Translations under genes and position numbers: made by a program | The notes under the pieces: model-generated | Database searches by the model: none | Told to the model about the DNA's origin: nothing | Seen by the model: the letters and a program-made list of their open reading frames with translations, nothing else | Shown here: positions 8,564 through 17,913 of the stretch, in pieces | How the letters are laid out: each line of letters opens with the position of its first letter | Position numbering within the stretch: the first letter of the stretch is position 1 | DNA from: Luteibacter sp. UNCMF331Sha3.1 | GTDB taxonomy: Bacteria > Pseudomonadota > Gammaproteobacteria > Xanthomonadales > Rhodanobacteraceae | Assembly: GCF_900109915.1 (NCBI RefSeq) | Contig: NZ_FOBU01000002.1 | Span: forward strand, 637,170 to 701,169 | Direction of reading: 5' to 3' | Length of the DNA stretch: 64,000 bases

Positions 8564-9676
8564 ATGCAGAAAGTACGCGTTCTCATCGTCGACGACTCGG
8601 CCCTGGTGCGTAAGGTGCTGTCGACCATGCTCGAGTCCGATCCGGGCATCGAGGTGGTGGGCACCGCCGCCGATCCGTTGATCGCGCGCGAGAAGATCAA
8701 GCAGCTCAACCCCGACGTCCTCACGCTCGACGTCGAGATGCCGCGCATGGACGGCATCACGTTCCTCGACAACCTGATGCGCCTGCGTCCGATGCCGGTG
8801 GTGATGGTGTCCACGCTCACGGAGCGTGGCGCCGACGTCACCCTGCGCGCGCTGGAGCTGGGCGCCGTGGATTTCTTCACGAAGCCCGCGGCCGACCTCG
8901 CCAACACTTTCATGGAGCACGCGCCGGAGATCTGCGCCAAGGTGCGCCTCGCCGCCGGCGCGAAGCCGCGCGAGCGCAGCGCGGTGGTCCGCCTCGACGC
9001 GGCGAAGCTCGACGTCGCACCGCGCCTCTCCGCCGACGCCGTGCTGCCGCGTGCGCAGTCGCCGGGCACCCGTGGCGGCACACGCATCATCGCCATCGGC
9101 GCGTCCACGGGCGGCACCGAAGCGATCCGCGTGGTGCTGGAAGCCATGCCACCCACTGCGCCGCCCATCGTGATCACCCAGCACATCCCGGCCGCCTTCA
9201 GCGGTCCGTTCGCCGCCCGCATGGACGGCTGCTCCGCGATGCGCGTGTGCGAAGCGCGCGACGGCCAGCCCATCCAGCCCGGCCACGCGTACATCGCGCC
9301 CGGCAGCCAGCACCTGCTGGTGATGTGGGATGGCGCGCGTCACGTCTGCCGTCTTCACGACGGCCCGCCGGTCAACCGCCACAAGCCCGCCGTCGACGTG
9401 CTGTTCCGCTCCATGGCCGCGAGCGTTGGTGCCGCCACCGTCGCCTGCCTGCTCACCGGCATGGGCGACGACGGCGCGCGCGGTCTCGGCGAACTGAAGG
9501 AGATCGGCGCCCACACGCTCGTGCAGGACGAAGCCAGTTCCGTCGTCTGGGGCATGCCCGGTGCCGCCTGGAAAGCCGGCGCCGCGAGCGAAATGCTGCC
9601 CCTCGACGCCATCGCGGCGCGCCTGCTCGCGCTGGCCCATACACCCGTATCCGTCGCCGCGCGCGTCGGTGCCTGA
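8564..9676 (+). CDS. cheB: Chemotaxis methylesterase CheB
   Basis: Protein of 370 residues with a receiver domain (1-120, acidic Asp10-Asp11, phospho-Asp56 in [14 protein letters not shown] at the end of strand 5) linked to a CheB methylesterase domain (about 170-365). The catalytic triad is visible: Ser in [11 protein letters not shown], His in [10 protein letters not shown] and Asp in [11 protein letters not shown]. Phosphorylation by CheA releases the esterase, which removes receptor methyl groups. It sits 84 bp after cheD; the gap shows no obvious promoter. Confidence 0.95.
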   Translation: MQKVRVLIVDDSALVRKVLSTMLESDPGIEVVGTAADPLIAREKIKQLNPDVLTLDVEMPRMDGITFLDNLMRLRPMPVVMVSTLTERGADVTLRALELGAVDFFTKPAADLANTFMEHAPEICAKVRLAAGAKPRERSAVVRLDAAKLDVAPRLSADAVLPRAQSPGTRGGTRIIAIGASTGGTEAIRVVLEAMPPTAPPIVITQHIPAAFSGPFAARMDGCSAMRVCEARDGQPIQPGHAYIAPGSQHLLVMWDGARHVCRLHDGPPVNRHKPAVDVLFRSMAASVGAATVACLLTGMGDDGARGLGELKEIGAHTLVQDEASSVVWGMPGAAWKAGAASEMLPLDAIAARLLALAHTPVSVAARVGA

Positions 9677-9693
9677 ACTACCGAGACATCATC

Positions 9694-10872
9694 ATGTCGA
9701 TTCCGAAGAACGAACGCATCGTGGGATTCGCCGCCAGCGCGGTCGCCCTCGTCCTGGTCCTGGTGTTCCACGCCGCATGGGTCGCCCCCGTCGTGGTCGC
9801 GCTTCTGACGGCCACGTGGATCGCGATCTGCCTGCGACCCGCCCCGCTGCCGGAGGTCGAGGTGGTGCTGACCAGCGCCACGAGCGACGAGGCATCGGTG
9901 CGCGAGGCGATGGAAGACGTGCGTAGCGCCATCGTCGACGAACTCGGCCACGCGAGCCGCGAACTCAACCAGGCGCTCGACCTGCTGCGCGATGCCGTCG
10001 CCGAGCTGGGCGGCGGTTTCAACGGCCTGTCGCAGAAGACGGGCAAGCAGCAGAAGCTGCTCAGTCAGATCATCGAAGGTGGCGGCACCGGCATTTCGGT
10101 GCAGGACTTCGCCGACCGCACGGCCGGCCTGCTCGAACACTTCGTGGGCCTGATCGTGCAGCTGTCGCGCGAGAGCCTGCGCATCGTCTATCGCATCGAC
10201 GGCATGGCGAAGGAAATGGACGCCGTGTTCGCGCTGCTGAAGAACGTGAACACCATCGCCGAAGAAACCAACCTGCTGGCGCTCAACGCCGCCATCGAAG
10301 CGGCGCGCGCCGGCGAGTCCGGTCGCGGTTTCGCGGTGGTGGCGGGCGAGATCCGCAACCTCGCGCAGCACAGCAACCAGTTCAACGAGAAGATCGGCAC
10401 GCACGTCGAGCGTTCTCGCACGGCGATGGAGCAGCTGCGCGAGCTGGTGGGCCACATGGCCTCGCAGGACATGAACGTCGCCCTGTCCGCCAAGGGCGGC
10501 ATCGACGAGATGATGTCGACGATCACCGAGTCCAACGCACGCACCAGCGCCGCCGCCGACGAGGCCGCCACGATCAATCGCGGTCTCGGCAACGACGTGT
10601 CGACCACCATCCGTTCGCTGCAGTTCGAGGACATCCTCAGCCAGCTGCTGCACCAGACGCGCTCGCGCCTGGTCGAGCTCCAGGAAATCACCGCCGACTG
10701 CACCCGCGATATCGAAGAGCTCGCCTGCGCACCGGCCGAAGCCTCCGAGCTCGGCGCTCGTGCGCAGCGTGTCCGCTCGCGCCTCGCCGAGCAGCGTGAA
10801 CGCGCCCGCCTGCGCTCGCGCGGCCCCGCCCTCCAGCAGTCCATGGCTGCCGGCGACATCGACCTGTTCTGA
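9694..10872 (+). CDS. Receptor-like chemotaxis protein with a membrane hairpin and no sensor domain
   Basis: Protein of 392 residues starting at the ATG at 9694, 17 bp after cheB. Two adjacent hydrophobic segments (about 9-50) form a membrane hairpin without room for a periplasmic sensor. The cytoplasmic part carries the MCP signalling tip ([20 protein letters not shown], near residue 190) in a comparatively short coiled coil, ending in an Arg-rich tail. It may read cytoplasmic or membrane-derived input, or act as a structural element of the array. The reading frame is open further upstream inside cheB, but that part is shadow sequence. Confidence 0.85.
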   Translation: MSIPKNERIVGFAASAVALVLVLVFHAAWVAPVVVALLTATWIAICLRPAPLPEVEVVLTSATSDEASVREAMEDVRSAIVDELGHASRELNQALDLLRDAVAELGGGFNGLSQKTGKQQKLLSQIIEGGGTGISVQDFADRTAGLLEHFVGLIVQLSRESLRIVYRIDGMAKEMDAVFALLKNVNTIAEETNLLALNAAIEAARAGESGRGFAVVAGEIRNLAQHSNQFNEKIGTHVERSRTAMEQLRELVGHMASQDMNVALSAKGGIDEMMSTITESNARTSAAADEAATINRGLGNDVSTTIRSLQFEDILSQLLHQTRSRLVELQEITADCTRDIEELACAPAEASELGARAQRVRSRLAEQRERARLRSRGPALQQSMAAGDIDLF

Positions 10873-10883
10873 GGAGAGCCACG

Positions 10884-11189
10884 ATGGCCATCAACGTTCA
10901 CCACGACGCCGAGCAGGGCTGCCTCACGCTGCACCTGGGCGACCGCTTCGACTTCTCGATCCACCGCGCGTTCCACGACGCCTGCCTCGGCGACATCGCG
11001 CCCGCGCGCAGCTACGTGCTCGATCTCGAGCAGGTCACCGGCATGGACAGCTCGGCGCTGGGCATGCTGATGCTGCTGCGTGAACACGCGGGCGGCGACC
11101 GGGCCGAGATCCGCATCGTCAACGCGGGTGCCGAACTGCGCAACACCCTGCGCATCGCCGGCTTCGACAAGTTGTTTACCGTGCACTGA
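10884..11189 (+). CDS. STAS-domain protein closing the chemotaxis cluster
   Basis: Protein of 101 residues with an anti-sigma-factor-antagonist-like STAS domain. The motif LEQVTGMDSSALGMLMLL carries the conserved Ser at the usual phosphorylation position. It starts 11 bp after the second receptor-like gene, so it belongs to the same transcript, and an intrinsic terminator follows 26 bp later. With the STAS gene at 1751, the cluster is flanked by STAS genes; they are different sequences, not a recent duplication. Confidence 0.82.
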   Translation: MAINVHHDAEQGCLTLHLGDRFDFSIHRAFHDACLGDIAPARSYVLDLEQVTGMDSSALGMLMLLREHAGGDRAEIRIVNAGAELRNTLRIAGFDKLFTVH

Positions 11190-11215
11190 TCGCGGATTCC
11201 CGGTGCCTCGAGAAC

Positions 11216-11242
11216 GCCCCGCCAACGCGGGGCTTTTTTTTT
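11216..11242 (+). terminator. Intrinsic terminator of the chemotaxis operon
   Basis: Perfect 7-bp stem GCCCCGC/GCGGGGC with a CAAC loop, followed by a run of nine T. It sits 26 bp after the STAS stop codon. Confidence 0.9.
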
Positions 11243-11244
11243 GC

Positions 11245-11313
11245 GGTGGGAGCCAGCCTGCTGGCGAAACGTGCTCGCAGCAAGCACCCTTCGCCAGCAG
11301 GCTGGCTCCCACC
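11245..11313. repeat. REP-like palindromic repeat, copy 2
   Basis: Outer arms GGTGGGAGCCAGCCTGCTGG and its inverted complement around a small inner hairpin (GTGCTCGC...GCAAGCAC-like). Nearly complete copy, directly after the chemotaxis terminator. The remaining bases to 11487 show no gene. Confidence 0.85.
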
Positions 11314-11487
11314 GAGTAATTGTTGACGCCGCTCTCACTACGACGGCGTTTCGACACGATGTCGAAGCTGCTTAGACAGCTGTATACGTTGCGTCGTCAA
11401 ACGGCCGAATTTGCTTGGAAGACGCTCATTCAACTGCCGCTTTTGCGCCATTGCCGCGTAGGGAGCGGCGTTTCATGGTTGCGCGGA

Positions 11488-11503
11488 TGTGACGAAGATC
11501 ACA
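11488..11503. promoter_or_regulatory. CRP/Clp-type binding site
   Basis: TGTGACGAAGATCACA is an exact TGTGA-N6-TCACA palindrome, the CRP consensus also used by the Xanthomonas homologue Clp. It lies 67 bp upstream of the lipoprotein start at 11570, where an activator could act. No clear -10 hexamer is visible. Confidence 0.65.
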
Positions 11504-11569
11504 GTCGTTTTCCGGCTCCCACATGGCAGGGGGCACTACCCAAGGCGCCACGCGCCCAAGGAGTGAATC

Positions 11570-13108
11570 ATGAGCGAGCAGACATTTGGCAAGGTTCTGA
11601 CACGTACGCTGCTGGCGAGCTGCATCCTCGCCGCGTCGATTTCCATCACCGCGTGCAGCGGCCACGGCTCGACTCGCTCGGGCGGTGGCGCAGGCGGCAC
11701 CGTGCAGCCCGGCGGCGCCGGCGGCACGGGTGACAACGGCGGTGGCTCGGGCGGTGGCTCGGGCGGCGGCGCCGGTGGCGGCGGCGGTAGCGGGGGCGGC
11801 AACGGTGGCGGTAGCGGCGGCAACGGCGGCGGCAACGGCAGCGGAGGTGGCGGCAATGGCAACGGTGGCGGCACTGGTGGCGGTAATGGGGGTGGCACTG
11901 GCGGTGGCGATGGCGGCGGCGGGGCAGGCGGAACGCCAGCGGCCGGCAACGCGATCGGCGCGGTCACGACGGGCGCGGGCGGCATCATCACGGCGGTAGG
12001 CAACACCGTCTCCGACGTGGCGTCGCAGATTCCGGCGACCACGATCCTCGGCGGCAACAGCGGACTCGGCACGGGCCTCGGCAGCGCGGTCGACGGCCTC
12101 GGGAACGCGATCACCACGATCGGCAACGGGACCAGCGCGGGCCTTGGCCAGATCGGCAACATCGACAACCCGGTCGGCACGACCACGAACGTGCTCGGCG
12201 ACGCCGTGCAGCAGGTGGGCGGCGCGGTGAACGATCTCGGCGACGGTGTCGGGACCATCGCGGCCGGCACCCCGATCGCGCCCATCACGTCGCTCGTCGA
12301 CAACGTCGTCTCGAATACGGGCAACGGTATCGATCAGCTCGGCCAGGCGCTCGACGGCGCGTTGCAGTCGAATGGCGCGAACGCCCTGACGGGCACGATC
12401 AGCGACGTCGTGAACCCGCTGGCCGACGCTCTCGGCACCGGCGCGGCGCAGATCAATTCGGGCAACCTCGTCGCGGCGACGGGCAACGCGGCGGGCGGCA
12501 TCGTCGGCGGCGCGAGCTCGGCCGTCACGGGTCTCGGCGCGAACATCGCCAACGCGCAGATGTCCGGTCCCGCGGGGGGCCTGACGTCGGTTCTCGGCAA
12601 CACGCTCGCCGATGCGGGCAGCGCGATCTCGCCGCTCAGCAGCGGGTTGCATGCGGGCCTGGGCAGCGCGGCGCCGGGGGCGGGTAACACCGTGGCGCCG
12701 ACGGTGATCGGTGTGACCGATTCGGTGAAGGGCATCGGGGCGGCTGTCGCGGATGCCGGTTCGGGCCCGCTCGCACCGCTCGCGGCGCTGACGACCCCGG
12801 TCGGCAACACCGTGGCGCAGATCGGCGGCGGCGCATCGGCGGCCGTGAGCGGTCCCCTCGCCGGCGTGACCGACGCGGCCAGCGGTATCGTCAACGGCGT
12901 CGCCGGTGTCACCGGCATCAACGCCGTGGCGAATCCTGGTTCCGGCGCCGGTGCGGGCGGAGCGGCCGGGGTGAATACCCTCGTCTCGGGCGTGACCAAC
13001 ACGGTCGGCGGTGTCGTCGGCGGACTGGTGGGTGGCCTGAACGGCGGCACGAGCAACCCGAACGGGGGCGACGCCCCGCTGAAGGGCCTGTTCGGCAAGC
13101 GCCGGTGA
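11570..13108 (+). CDS. Glycine-rich (collagen-like) surface lipoprotein
   Basis: Protein of 512 residues. An N-terminal signal sequence ends in a lipobox (SITAC, Cys29), so the protein is expected to be lipid-anchored. Residues about 37-122 are almost pure Gly/Ser/Asn low complexity. The rest is built of degenerate repeats with spaced Gly, Asn, Val and Ile (VGNTVSDVA, GLGNAITTIGNG, TNVLGDAVQQVGG) and ends FGKRR. Proteins of this kind are often annotated as collagen-like; true Gly-X-Y periodicity is not evident in the Gly-rich part. It is followed by a TpsB-type transporter, suggesting that it may be the exported partner. The molecular function is unknown. Confidence 0.7.
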   Translation: MSEQTFGKVLTRTLLASCILAASISITACSGHGSTRSGGGAGGTVQPGGAGGTGDNGGGSGGGSGGGAGGGGGSGGGNGGGSGGNGGGNGSGGGGNGNGGGTGGGNGGGTGGGDGGGGAGGTPAAGNAIGAVTTGAGGIITAVGNTVSDVASQIPATTILGGNSGLGTGLGSAVDGLGNAITTIGNGTSAGLGQIGNIDNPVGTTTNVLGDAVQQVGGAVNDLGDGVGTIAAGTPIAPITSLVDNVVSNTGNGIDQLGQALDGALQSNGANALTGTISDVVNPLADALGTGAAQINSGNLVAATGNAAGGIVGGASSAVTGLGANIANAQMSGPAGGLTSVLGNTLADAGSAISPLSSGLHAGLGSAAPGAGNTVAPTVIGVTDSVKGIGAAVADAGSGPLAPLAALTTPVGNTVAQIGGGASAAVSGPLAGVTDAASGIVNGVAGVTGINAVANPGSGAGAGGAAGVNTLVSGVTNTVGGVVGGLVGGLNGGTSNPNGGDAPLKGLFGKRR

Positions 13109-13137
13109 GGTAACGCGCCTGGCGATATCCGGGTATG

Positions 13138-13166
13138 CGCGCGCGACGACGGTCGCGCGCGTTTTT
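13138..13166 (+). terminator. Hairpin with T-run between lipoprotein and TpsB genes
   Basis: Perfect 10-bp stem (CGCGCGCGAC and complement) with a 4-base loop GACG, followed by TTTTT. It may end or attenuate transcription between the two genes. The tpsB start codon is 23 bp further on. Confidence 0.75.
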
Positions 13167-13188
13167 CGCACGTGAACGAGGAACGTCC

Positions 13189-14853
13189 ATGTCCCGATGG
13201 TTCGGCTGCCTGCTTGGCATGACCGTCGTCTGCTCCATCCAAGCGCAGGTCCGCGCACCCGCCAACCCCTTGCAGACTCTTCCACGCGTCGAAGCGCCGA
13301 AACAGGCGCCGTCCGTCAAAGTCACCGTGCAGGCGCCCAACGCGGCGCTCGAAACGCTGATGGCAACGCACGTCACGCCGACGCGCTTCGACGTCACGGG
13401 CGTCCGCTCCATCCCGTTCGCCGAGGTGGCCGACACCTTCGCCCCGATGCGCGGCAAGGACGTGACCGTGCGCGATCTCATCGCCGCGGCGGACCGTGTC
13501 ACCGCGGCGTACAAGGCGCGTGGCTATGCGTTGTCGTTCGCCTTCGTGCCGGCGCAGACGCTCGCGGGCGGCGTGGTGAAGATCCAGATCGTCGAAGGTT
13601 ACGTGGCATCGGTGAACGTCACCGGCGACGCAGGCAACCTCGACGCCCGCATCCGCGCGATGGCCGCGCACATCGTCGGCGAACGGCCGCTGCGGCAGGA
13701 GACCTTCGAGCGCTACACGCAGCTGCTGGGCCAGCTGCCGGGCGTGAAGATCGGCGCGAACGTCGCGCCACCGACGACGACCGATGGGGCGACGGCGCTC
13801 GATCTGTCGGTGACGCGGCAGCGTTACGACGTGAGTTACGGTCTCGACTTCAATCACCCGGGCGCTCAGGGCGTCTTCTCGCTGGTGGAGAACGGCGCCA
13901 CGCCGCTGGGCGAGCAACTCACGCTGTCGACGCTGTTCCCGAACGGGGGCGGGCAGCGTTTCTATTCGGCTGGCTATCTCCAGCCCGTCGGGTCGCGGGG
14001 ATGGCAGGCGAAGGTCGATGCCAGCCGCTACTGGGGTCAGCCCGACTCGGACGAGCAGCTGCCATCGAACCTCGCGCATCGTCTGACGCAGGAGCGGCTC
14101 GCACTCGCCGCGATCTATCCGATCGTGTTGAGCAACACGGAGCGCGTGGGTCTCACCCTGGGGATCTACGCGTCGCGCCAGGACGATCGCTACCGCAACG
14201 TCGATACGGGCGCGATGGTGGCGCTGCAGTCCAGCGTGCGTGTGCTCAACGCCGAGATGTCGTGGCTGAAGGTCGGCACGAAGCAGACGCGACAGTTCGC
14301 GATCGGCGTCGCGCACGGTTTCGCCGGACTCGGTGCGTATTCCCGATCGGTGAGCAACGTCGGTGGCCTCGGCCTCGCGACGCCGGACGCCTCGTTCACG
14401 CGCTACACCGGCAACCTGTCGTGGTCGTCGCAATGGGCGCACGGGCTCGGTACGGTGTTTCGCGCGACGGGGCAGTACAGCGACGCCGCGCTCCCGTCGA
14501 CGGAGCAGATCAACTTCGGCGGTCCGAGTTTCGCGTACGCCTACGATCCCGGCGACGCCGCGGGCGACAGCGGCTGGGCGGCCTCGGCCGAAATCAATCG
14601 CAGCTTCGTCTCGGGAACGACGTGGATCAAATCGGTGGTGCCGTACGTCGCCTACCAGAGCGCGCGCGTCTATCTGAACGGCGCGCGCCCCCTGATCGAT
14701 CGGCTGGACTCCGCCGCGATCGGCCTGCGTGCGTCGGATAACAAGCACTACTCGATCGACTTCGCGCTCGCCTGGCCGACGGGCGACAAACCGCCCGAAA
14801 CCAGCGACCGTGACATGCGCTGGAACCTGACCTTCAGCTACAAGCTCATGTGA
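13189..14853 (+). CDS. ShlB/FhaC-family (TpsB) outer-membrane transporter, divergent
   Basis: Protein of 554 residues with a signal peptide (MSRWFGCLLGMTVVCSIQAQ), two POTRA-like segments (about 60-145, FDVTGVRSIPFAEVADTF to VVKIQIVEGYV; and about 146-200) and a C-terminal 16-strand-type barrel region ending in an aromatic/hydrophobic strand (NLTFSYKLM). This is the layout of two-partner secretion transporters. In the region equivalent to the conserved loop-6 motif (normally VRGY) it reads FGGPSFAYAYDPGD, so the usual Arg is missing. No TpsA filamentous-haemagglutinin-type gene is nearby; the only candidate partner is the lipoprotein upstream. The ATG at 13189 starts the signal peptide; upstream frame sequence is shadow. 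Confidence 0.78.
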   Translation: MSRWFGCLLGMTVVCSIQAQVRAPANPLQTLPRVEAPKQAPSVKVTVQAPNAALETLMATHVTPTRFDVTGVRSIPFAEVADTFAPMRGKDVTVRDLIAAADRVTAAYKARGYALSFAFVPAQTLAGGVVKIQIVEGYVASVNVTGDAGNLDARIRAMAAHIVGERPLRQETFERYTQLLGQLPGVKIGANVAPPTTTDGATALDLSVTRQRYDVSYGLDFNHPGAQGVFSLVENGATPLGEQLTLSTLFPNGGGQRFYSAGYLQPVGSRGWQAKVDASRYWGQPDSDEQLPSNLAHRLTQERLALAAIYPIVLSNTERVGLTLGIYASRQDDRYRNVDTGAMVALQSSVRVLNAEMSWLKVGTKQTRQFAIGVAHGFAGLGAYSRSVSNVGGLGLATPDASFTRYTGNLSWSSQWAHGLGTVFRATGQYSDAALPSTEQINFGGPSFAYAYDPGDAAGDSGWAASAEINRSFVSGTTWIKSVVPYVAYQSARVYLNGARPLIDRLDSAAIGLRASDNKHYSIDFALAWPTGDKPPETSDRDMRWNLTFSYKLM

Positions 14854-14911
14854 CCGGGCCTTCACGTGGCCGGCGCCAAGATCCTGCGACACGCCAGCGC
14901 CGAGCCACCCC

Positions 14912-16018
14912 ATGCCTCTCAACCTCTCCCCGCCGCCGATCCTTTTCGACGAGACGCTGGAGCGTATCGAGCCCGACGAAGCCGAAACCGTCGAGCAACT
15001 GATCGAGACCCTGACCCGGATCAACCAGACGACGCTCGAGCACGAGAACCACGCCCACCGGTCGGTGCATGCCAAGAGCCACGCGCTGCTGACAGGCGAA
15101 CTCGTCGTCCCCGACGACCTCCCTCGCGAGCTGGCGCAGGGCATCTTCGCGAAGCCGGGCCGCTATCCGCTGGTGATGCGTCTTTCGACGGTTCCGGGCG
15201 ACATCCTCGACGACAGTGTCTCCACCCCTCGCGGGATGGCGGTGAAGATCGTGGGCGTGGAGGGCGAGCGGCTCCCCGGCAGCGACGGCGATGTGACGCA
15301 GGACTTCGTGATGGTGAACGGCCCGGCGTTCTCGGCGCCCAACGCGAAGCGTTTCGCCGGCACGCTCAAGCTGGTGGCCGCGACGACCGACCGCGCGGAG
15401 GGCGCGAAGAAGGCGCTTTCCGCCGTGCTGCGCGGCACGGAGCGCGTGATCGAAGCCTTCGGCGGCAAGAGCCCGACACTGCTCGCGCTCGGCGGGCAGC
15501 CCGAGACGAACCCGCTGGGCGACACGTATTTTTCGCAGGCGCCGCTGCGTTTCGGGGATTACGTGGTGAAGGTGTCGGTCGCGCCGCACTCGCCCAACCT
15601 GACCGCGCTGACCGACGCCACGCTCAACGTCAACGGCAAGCCCAACGGGCTACGCGACGCCATGGTCGAGCATTTCGCGGCGCAGGGTGGTGAATGGGAC
15701 GTGCGCGTGCAGTTCTGCACCGATCCGGAAACCATGCCGATCGAAGACGCTTCCGTCGTCTGGCCCGAGGAAAAGAGCCCGTACCTGGACGTGGCGCGGA
15801 TCGTCGTTCCGCCGCAGGCGGCGTGGAACGCGGCCCGTCGGGCGGCCATCGACGACGGCCTGGCCTTCAGTCCCTGGCACGGGGTGGTGGCTCACCGGCC
15901 GCTGGGGTCCGTGATGCGCGCGCGCCGGGTGGCCTACAAGGTGATGGCGAAGTTTCGCGCCCACCACAATGGCGTGACGATTCGCGAACCGAAGACGATC
16001 GAGGAACTCGGGCTTTGA
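14912..16018 (+). CDS. Catalase-family protein (short, SrpA-like)
   Basis: Protein of 368 residues, shorter than classical monofunctional catalases of about 480 residues. Catalase-fold signatures include HRSVHAKSHALLTGEL (the VHAKG-like motif with the distal His), PLVMRLSTVPGD, RGMAVKIVGVEGE and DFVMVNGPAFSA with the distal Asn. Such stand-alone short members may act as peroxidases or in organic-solvent or peroxide stress. No signal peptide was seen, so the protein is probably cytoplasmic. It ends 19 bp from the convergent phaB-like gene. Confidence 0.8.
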   Translation: MPLNLSPPPILFDETLERIEPDEAETVEQLIETLTRINQTTLEHENHAHRSVHAKSHALLTGELVVPDDLPRELAQGIFAKPGRYPLVMRLSTVPGDILDDSVSTPRGMAVKIVGVEGERLPGSDGDVTQDFVMVNGPAFSAPNAKRFAGTLKLVAATTDRAEGAKKALSAVLRGTERVIEAFGGKSPTLLALGGQPETNPLGDTYFSQAPLRFGDYVVKVSVAPHSPNLTALTDATLNVNGKPNGLRDAMVEHFAAQGGEWDVRVQFCTDPETMPIEDASVVWPEEKSPYLDVARIVVPPQAAWNAARRAAIDDGLAFSPWHGVVAHRPLGSVMRARRVAYKVMAKFRAHHNGVTIREPKTIEELGL

Positions 16019-16037
16019 CGGGTGGGATCCAGCCGGG

Positions 16038-16790
16038 TTACCACCCCATGTAGTGCCCGCCATTGATGGCGAGGTTCGATCCCGTAATCCAGCTGGAGTC
16101 TTCGGAGGTGAGAAAGGCCACCGCATGGGCGATCTCCTCGGGGCGACCCAAACGGCCGACGGGGATCTGCGCCACGATCTTCGCGCGGATGTCTTCCGGC
16201 ACCGCCATCACGAGGTCCGTGCCGACATAGCCCGGCGACACCGTGTTCACGGTGATGCCGAACTTCGCGTTCTCCTGGGCGAGCGAAATCGTGAAGCCAT
16301 GGACGCCGGCCTTCGCCGCCGCGTAGTTCGCCTGCCCGTACTGGCCCTTCTGCCCGTTGATGGAGCTGATCTGCACGATGCGGCCCCACTGGCGGGAGCG
16401 CATGCCCTCGATCACCGGACGGGTGACGTTGAAGCACGCGTTGAGGTTGGTGTTCACCACCTCGGTCCACTGCTGGTAGTCCATCTTGTGGAAGGTGGTG
16501 TCGCGCGTGATGCCGGCATTGTTGACCAGGATCTCGACGGGCCCCGCGAGGTCCTCCACGCTGCGGATCATCGACTCGGCCGAGACGGGGTCCGAGACGT
16601 CGCCCGGCACCATCACCACGTCGATGCCGTCGCGGATCATGTCCTCGCGCCAGGCGGCCGCGCGGGCCTCGTCGCGGTAATTGGTGGCCACGCGATGGCC
16701 CTGGCGGGCAAGGTAGCGCACGATCGCCGTACCGATGCCGCCCGTGCCGCCGGTCACCAGTGCCGTGCGTTGCGTCATGCCCTGCTTCAT
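16038..16790 (-). CDS. phaB: Acetoacetyl-CoA reductase PhaB-like (SDR family)
   Basis: Short-chain dehydrogenase of 250 residues. It has the Rossmann motif TGGTGGIG, NNAG, catalytic Ser in QISSINGQKGQYGQ and YAAAK. NAGITRDTTFHKM and SINGQKGQYGQANYAAAKAG match PhaB/PhbB acetoacetyl-CoA reductases, which use NADPH to make (R)-3-hydroxybutyryl-CoA for polyhydroxyalkanoate synthesis. A close alternative is FabG, but the QKGQ(Y/F)GQ stretch favours PhaB. No phaA or phaC is in the window, so a complete PHA pathway cannot be shown here. Confidence 0.82.
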   Translation of the reverse strand: MKQGMTQRTALVTGGTGGIGTAIVRYLARQGHRVATNYRDEARAAAWREDMIRDGIDVVMVPGDVSDPVSAESMIRSVEDLAGPVEILVNNAGITRDTTFHKMDYQQWTEVVNTNLNACFNVTRPVIEGMRSRQWGRIVQISSINGQKGQYGQANYAAAKAGVHGFTISLAQENAKFGITVNTVSPGYVGTDLVMAVPEDIRAKIVAQIPVGRLGRPEEIAHAVAFLTSEDSSWITGSNLAINGGHYMGW

Positions 16791-16834
16791 CCTCGCCTGT
16801 TTCCTGTCGTGGCCCGCGCGCGGGCAAACCTTCG

Positions 16835-17716
16835 TTATAGCGTCGTGCCGGTGGTAAGACTACTGCGGCGGAGCGTCGCAGGCGCGAACCGCTCCAGCGC
16901 GCTGCGCAGGAGGGCCCCGGGCGACGTCGCCGGTTGCGGTCCGTCGACGCCGAGCCACGCCAGGGCCTCGCGCAGGGCGGGCAGCGGATCGGCGGGGTCC
17001 ACGGGGAGGGCGGCCGTCGATTTCGAGAGTTTCCGGCCCTCCGCGTCGACCACGAGCGGCAGGTGGAGATAGCCCGGCGTCGGCAGGCCGAGCAGGCCCT
17101 GCAGGGCGATCTGCCGGGCGGTGGAGTCGAGCAGGTCCGCACCGCGAACCACATGGGTGATGCCCTGTTCGCCGTCGTCGACCACGCAGGCGAGCTGGTA
17201 GGACCAGAGCCCCTCCACGCGACGGATGACGAAATCCCCGGCGACGTCGCGGAGGTTCTCCGCCTGCGGACCCTGCAGGTCGTCGCGCCACGCGACGACG
17301 CGGTCGGGCGAGCGAAGGCGCCATGCGGGTGGACGGGACGGGTCGGGGGCGGCGATGCACCGGCCATCCCGATGCAGGCCGCCATGCGCCCCAAGTTCGG
17401 CCCGGCTGCACCAGCACGGAAACAGATGCCCGCCGTCGCGAAGCCGTTCGAACGCCTGGGCGTAAAGGGCGTCACGCTGCGACTGATAGACCGGTGGCGC
17501 ATCGGGCGCGAGCCCGAAGGCGTCGAGCGTCGACAGGATGGACGCGGCGGAACCGGGAACCTCTCGCGGCGGATCGATGTCTTCGACACGCACGAGCCAC
17601 TCGCCCTCATGGTGACGGGCGACGAGCCAGCTGCCGACGGCGGCCACGAGCGACCCGAAATGCAGGGCGCCGGTGGGCGACGGTGCGAAGCGTCCTCGGT
17701 AGCGAAGGGCGGTCAT
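16835..17716 (-). CDS. gluQ: Glutamyl-Q tRNA(Asp) synthetase
   Basis: Protein of 293 residues resembling the catalytic half of GluRS without the anticodon-binding domain. It glutamylates the queuosine base in tRNA-Asp. RGRFAPSPTGALHFGSLVAA carries the HIGH-like motif, RVEDIDPPR follows, and GRKLSKST is the KMSKS equivalent. The zinc-ligand region CWCSRAELGAHGG...GRC is present. The ATG at 17716 gives the standard N-terminus MTALRYRGRFAPSPTG; the longer frame adds 57 unrelated residues. Queuosine is also the product of the QueA pathway encoded at 629-1663. Confidence 0.93.
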   Translation of the reverse strand: MTALRYRGRFAPSPTGALHFGSLVAAVGSWLVARHHEGEWLVRVEDIDPPREVPGSAASILSTLDAFGLAPDAPPVYQSQRDALYAQAFERLRDGGHLFPCWCSRAELGAHGGLHRDGRCIAAPDPSRPPAWRLRSPDRVVAWRDDLQGPQAENLRDVAGDFVIRRVEGLWSYQLACVVDDGEQGITHVVRGADLLDSTARQIALQGLLGLPTPGYLHLPLVVDAEGRKLSKSTAALPVDPADPLPALREALAWLGVDGPQPATSPGALLRSALERFAPATLRRSSLTTGTTL

Positions 17717-17836
17717 GGGGTCGAAATTGAGAGGTTTCTCAAGTGAAAAGTGACAGGTGCGCGACAGTGTAGGTGATGCCCGGACGCACGCCAGCCGTCT
17801 GGCATAGGGTCCCCTTGCGGCAAAGCGGGCGAGGGC

Positions 17837-17864
17837 ATTGAATCGTTCAGTCTTCGCCCCGAAA
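17837..17864 (+). promoter_or_regulatory. Sigma-32-like heat-shock promoter of htpX
   Basis: ATTGAAT at 17837-17843, a 13-base spacer, then CCCCGAAA at 17857-17864. The -35 core TTGAA, the spacing and the CCCC of the -10 agree with the sigma-32 pattern (CTTGAAA-N13-CCCCATNT). It lies about 50 bp before the htpX start. Confidence 0.45.
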
Positions 17865-17913
17865 AATGACATCGGGCGGCGCCACACAGCCAGCCGCCAT
17901 GAGAGAGAAAACC

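Noticed and set aside
11690-11935. Dense short repeats that could suggest a CRISPR array
   Set aside because: They are GGC/GGT codons of a Gly-rich protein segment without constant repeat and spacer lengths.
17716-17750. CTTGAGA...CCCCAT on the minus strand before gluQ, resembling a sigma-32 promoter
   Set aside because: The CCCCAT overlaps the ATG start codon of gluQ, so it would give a leaderless or truncated message; most likely chance.
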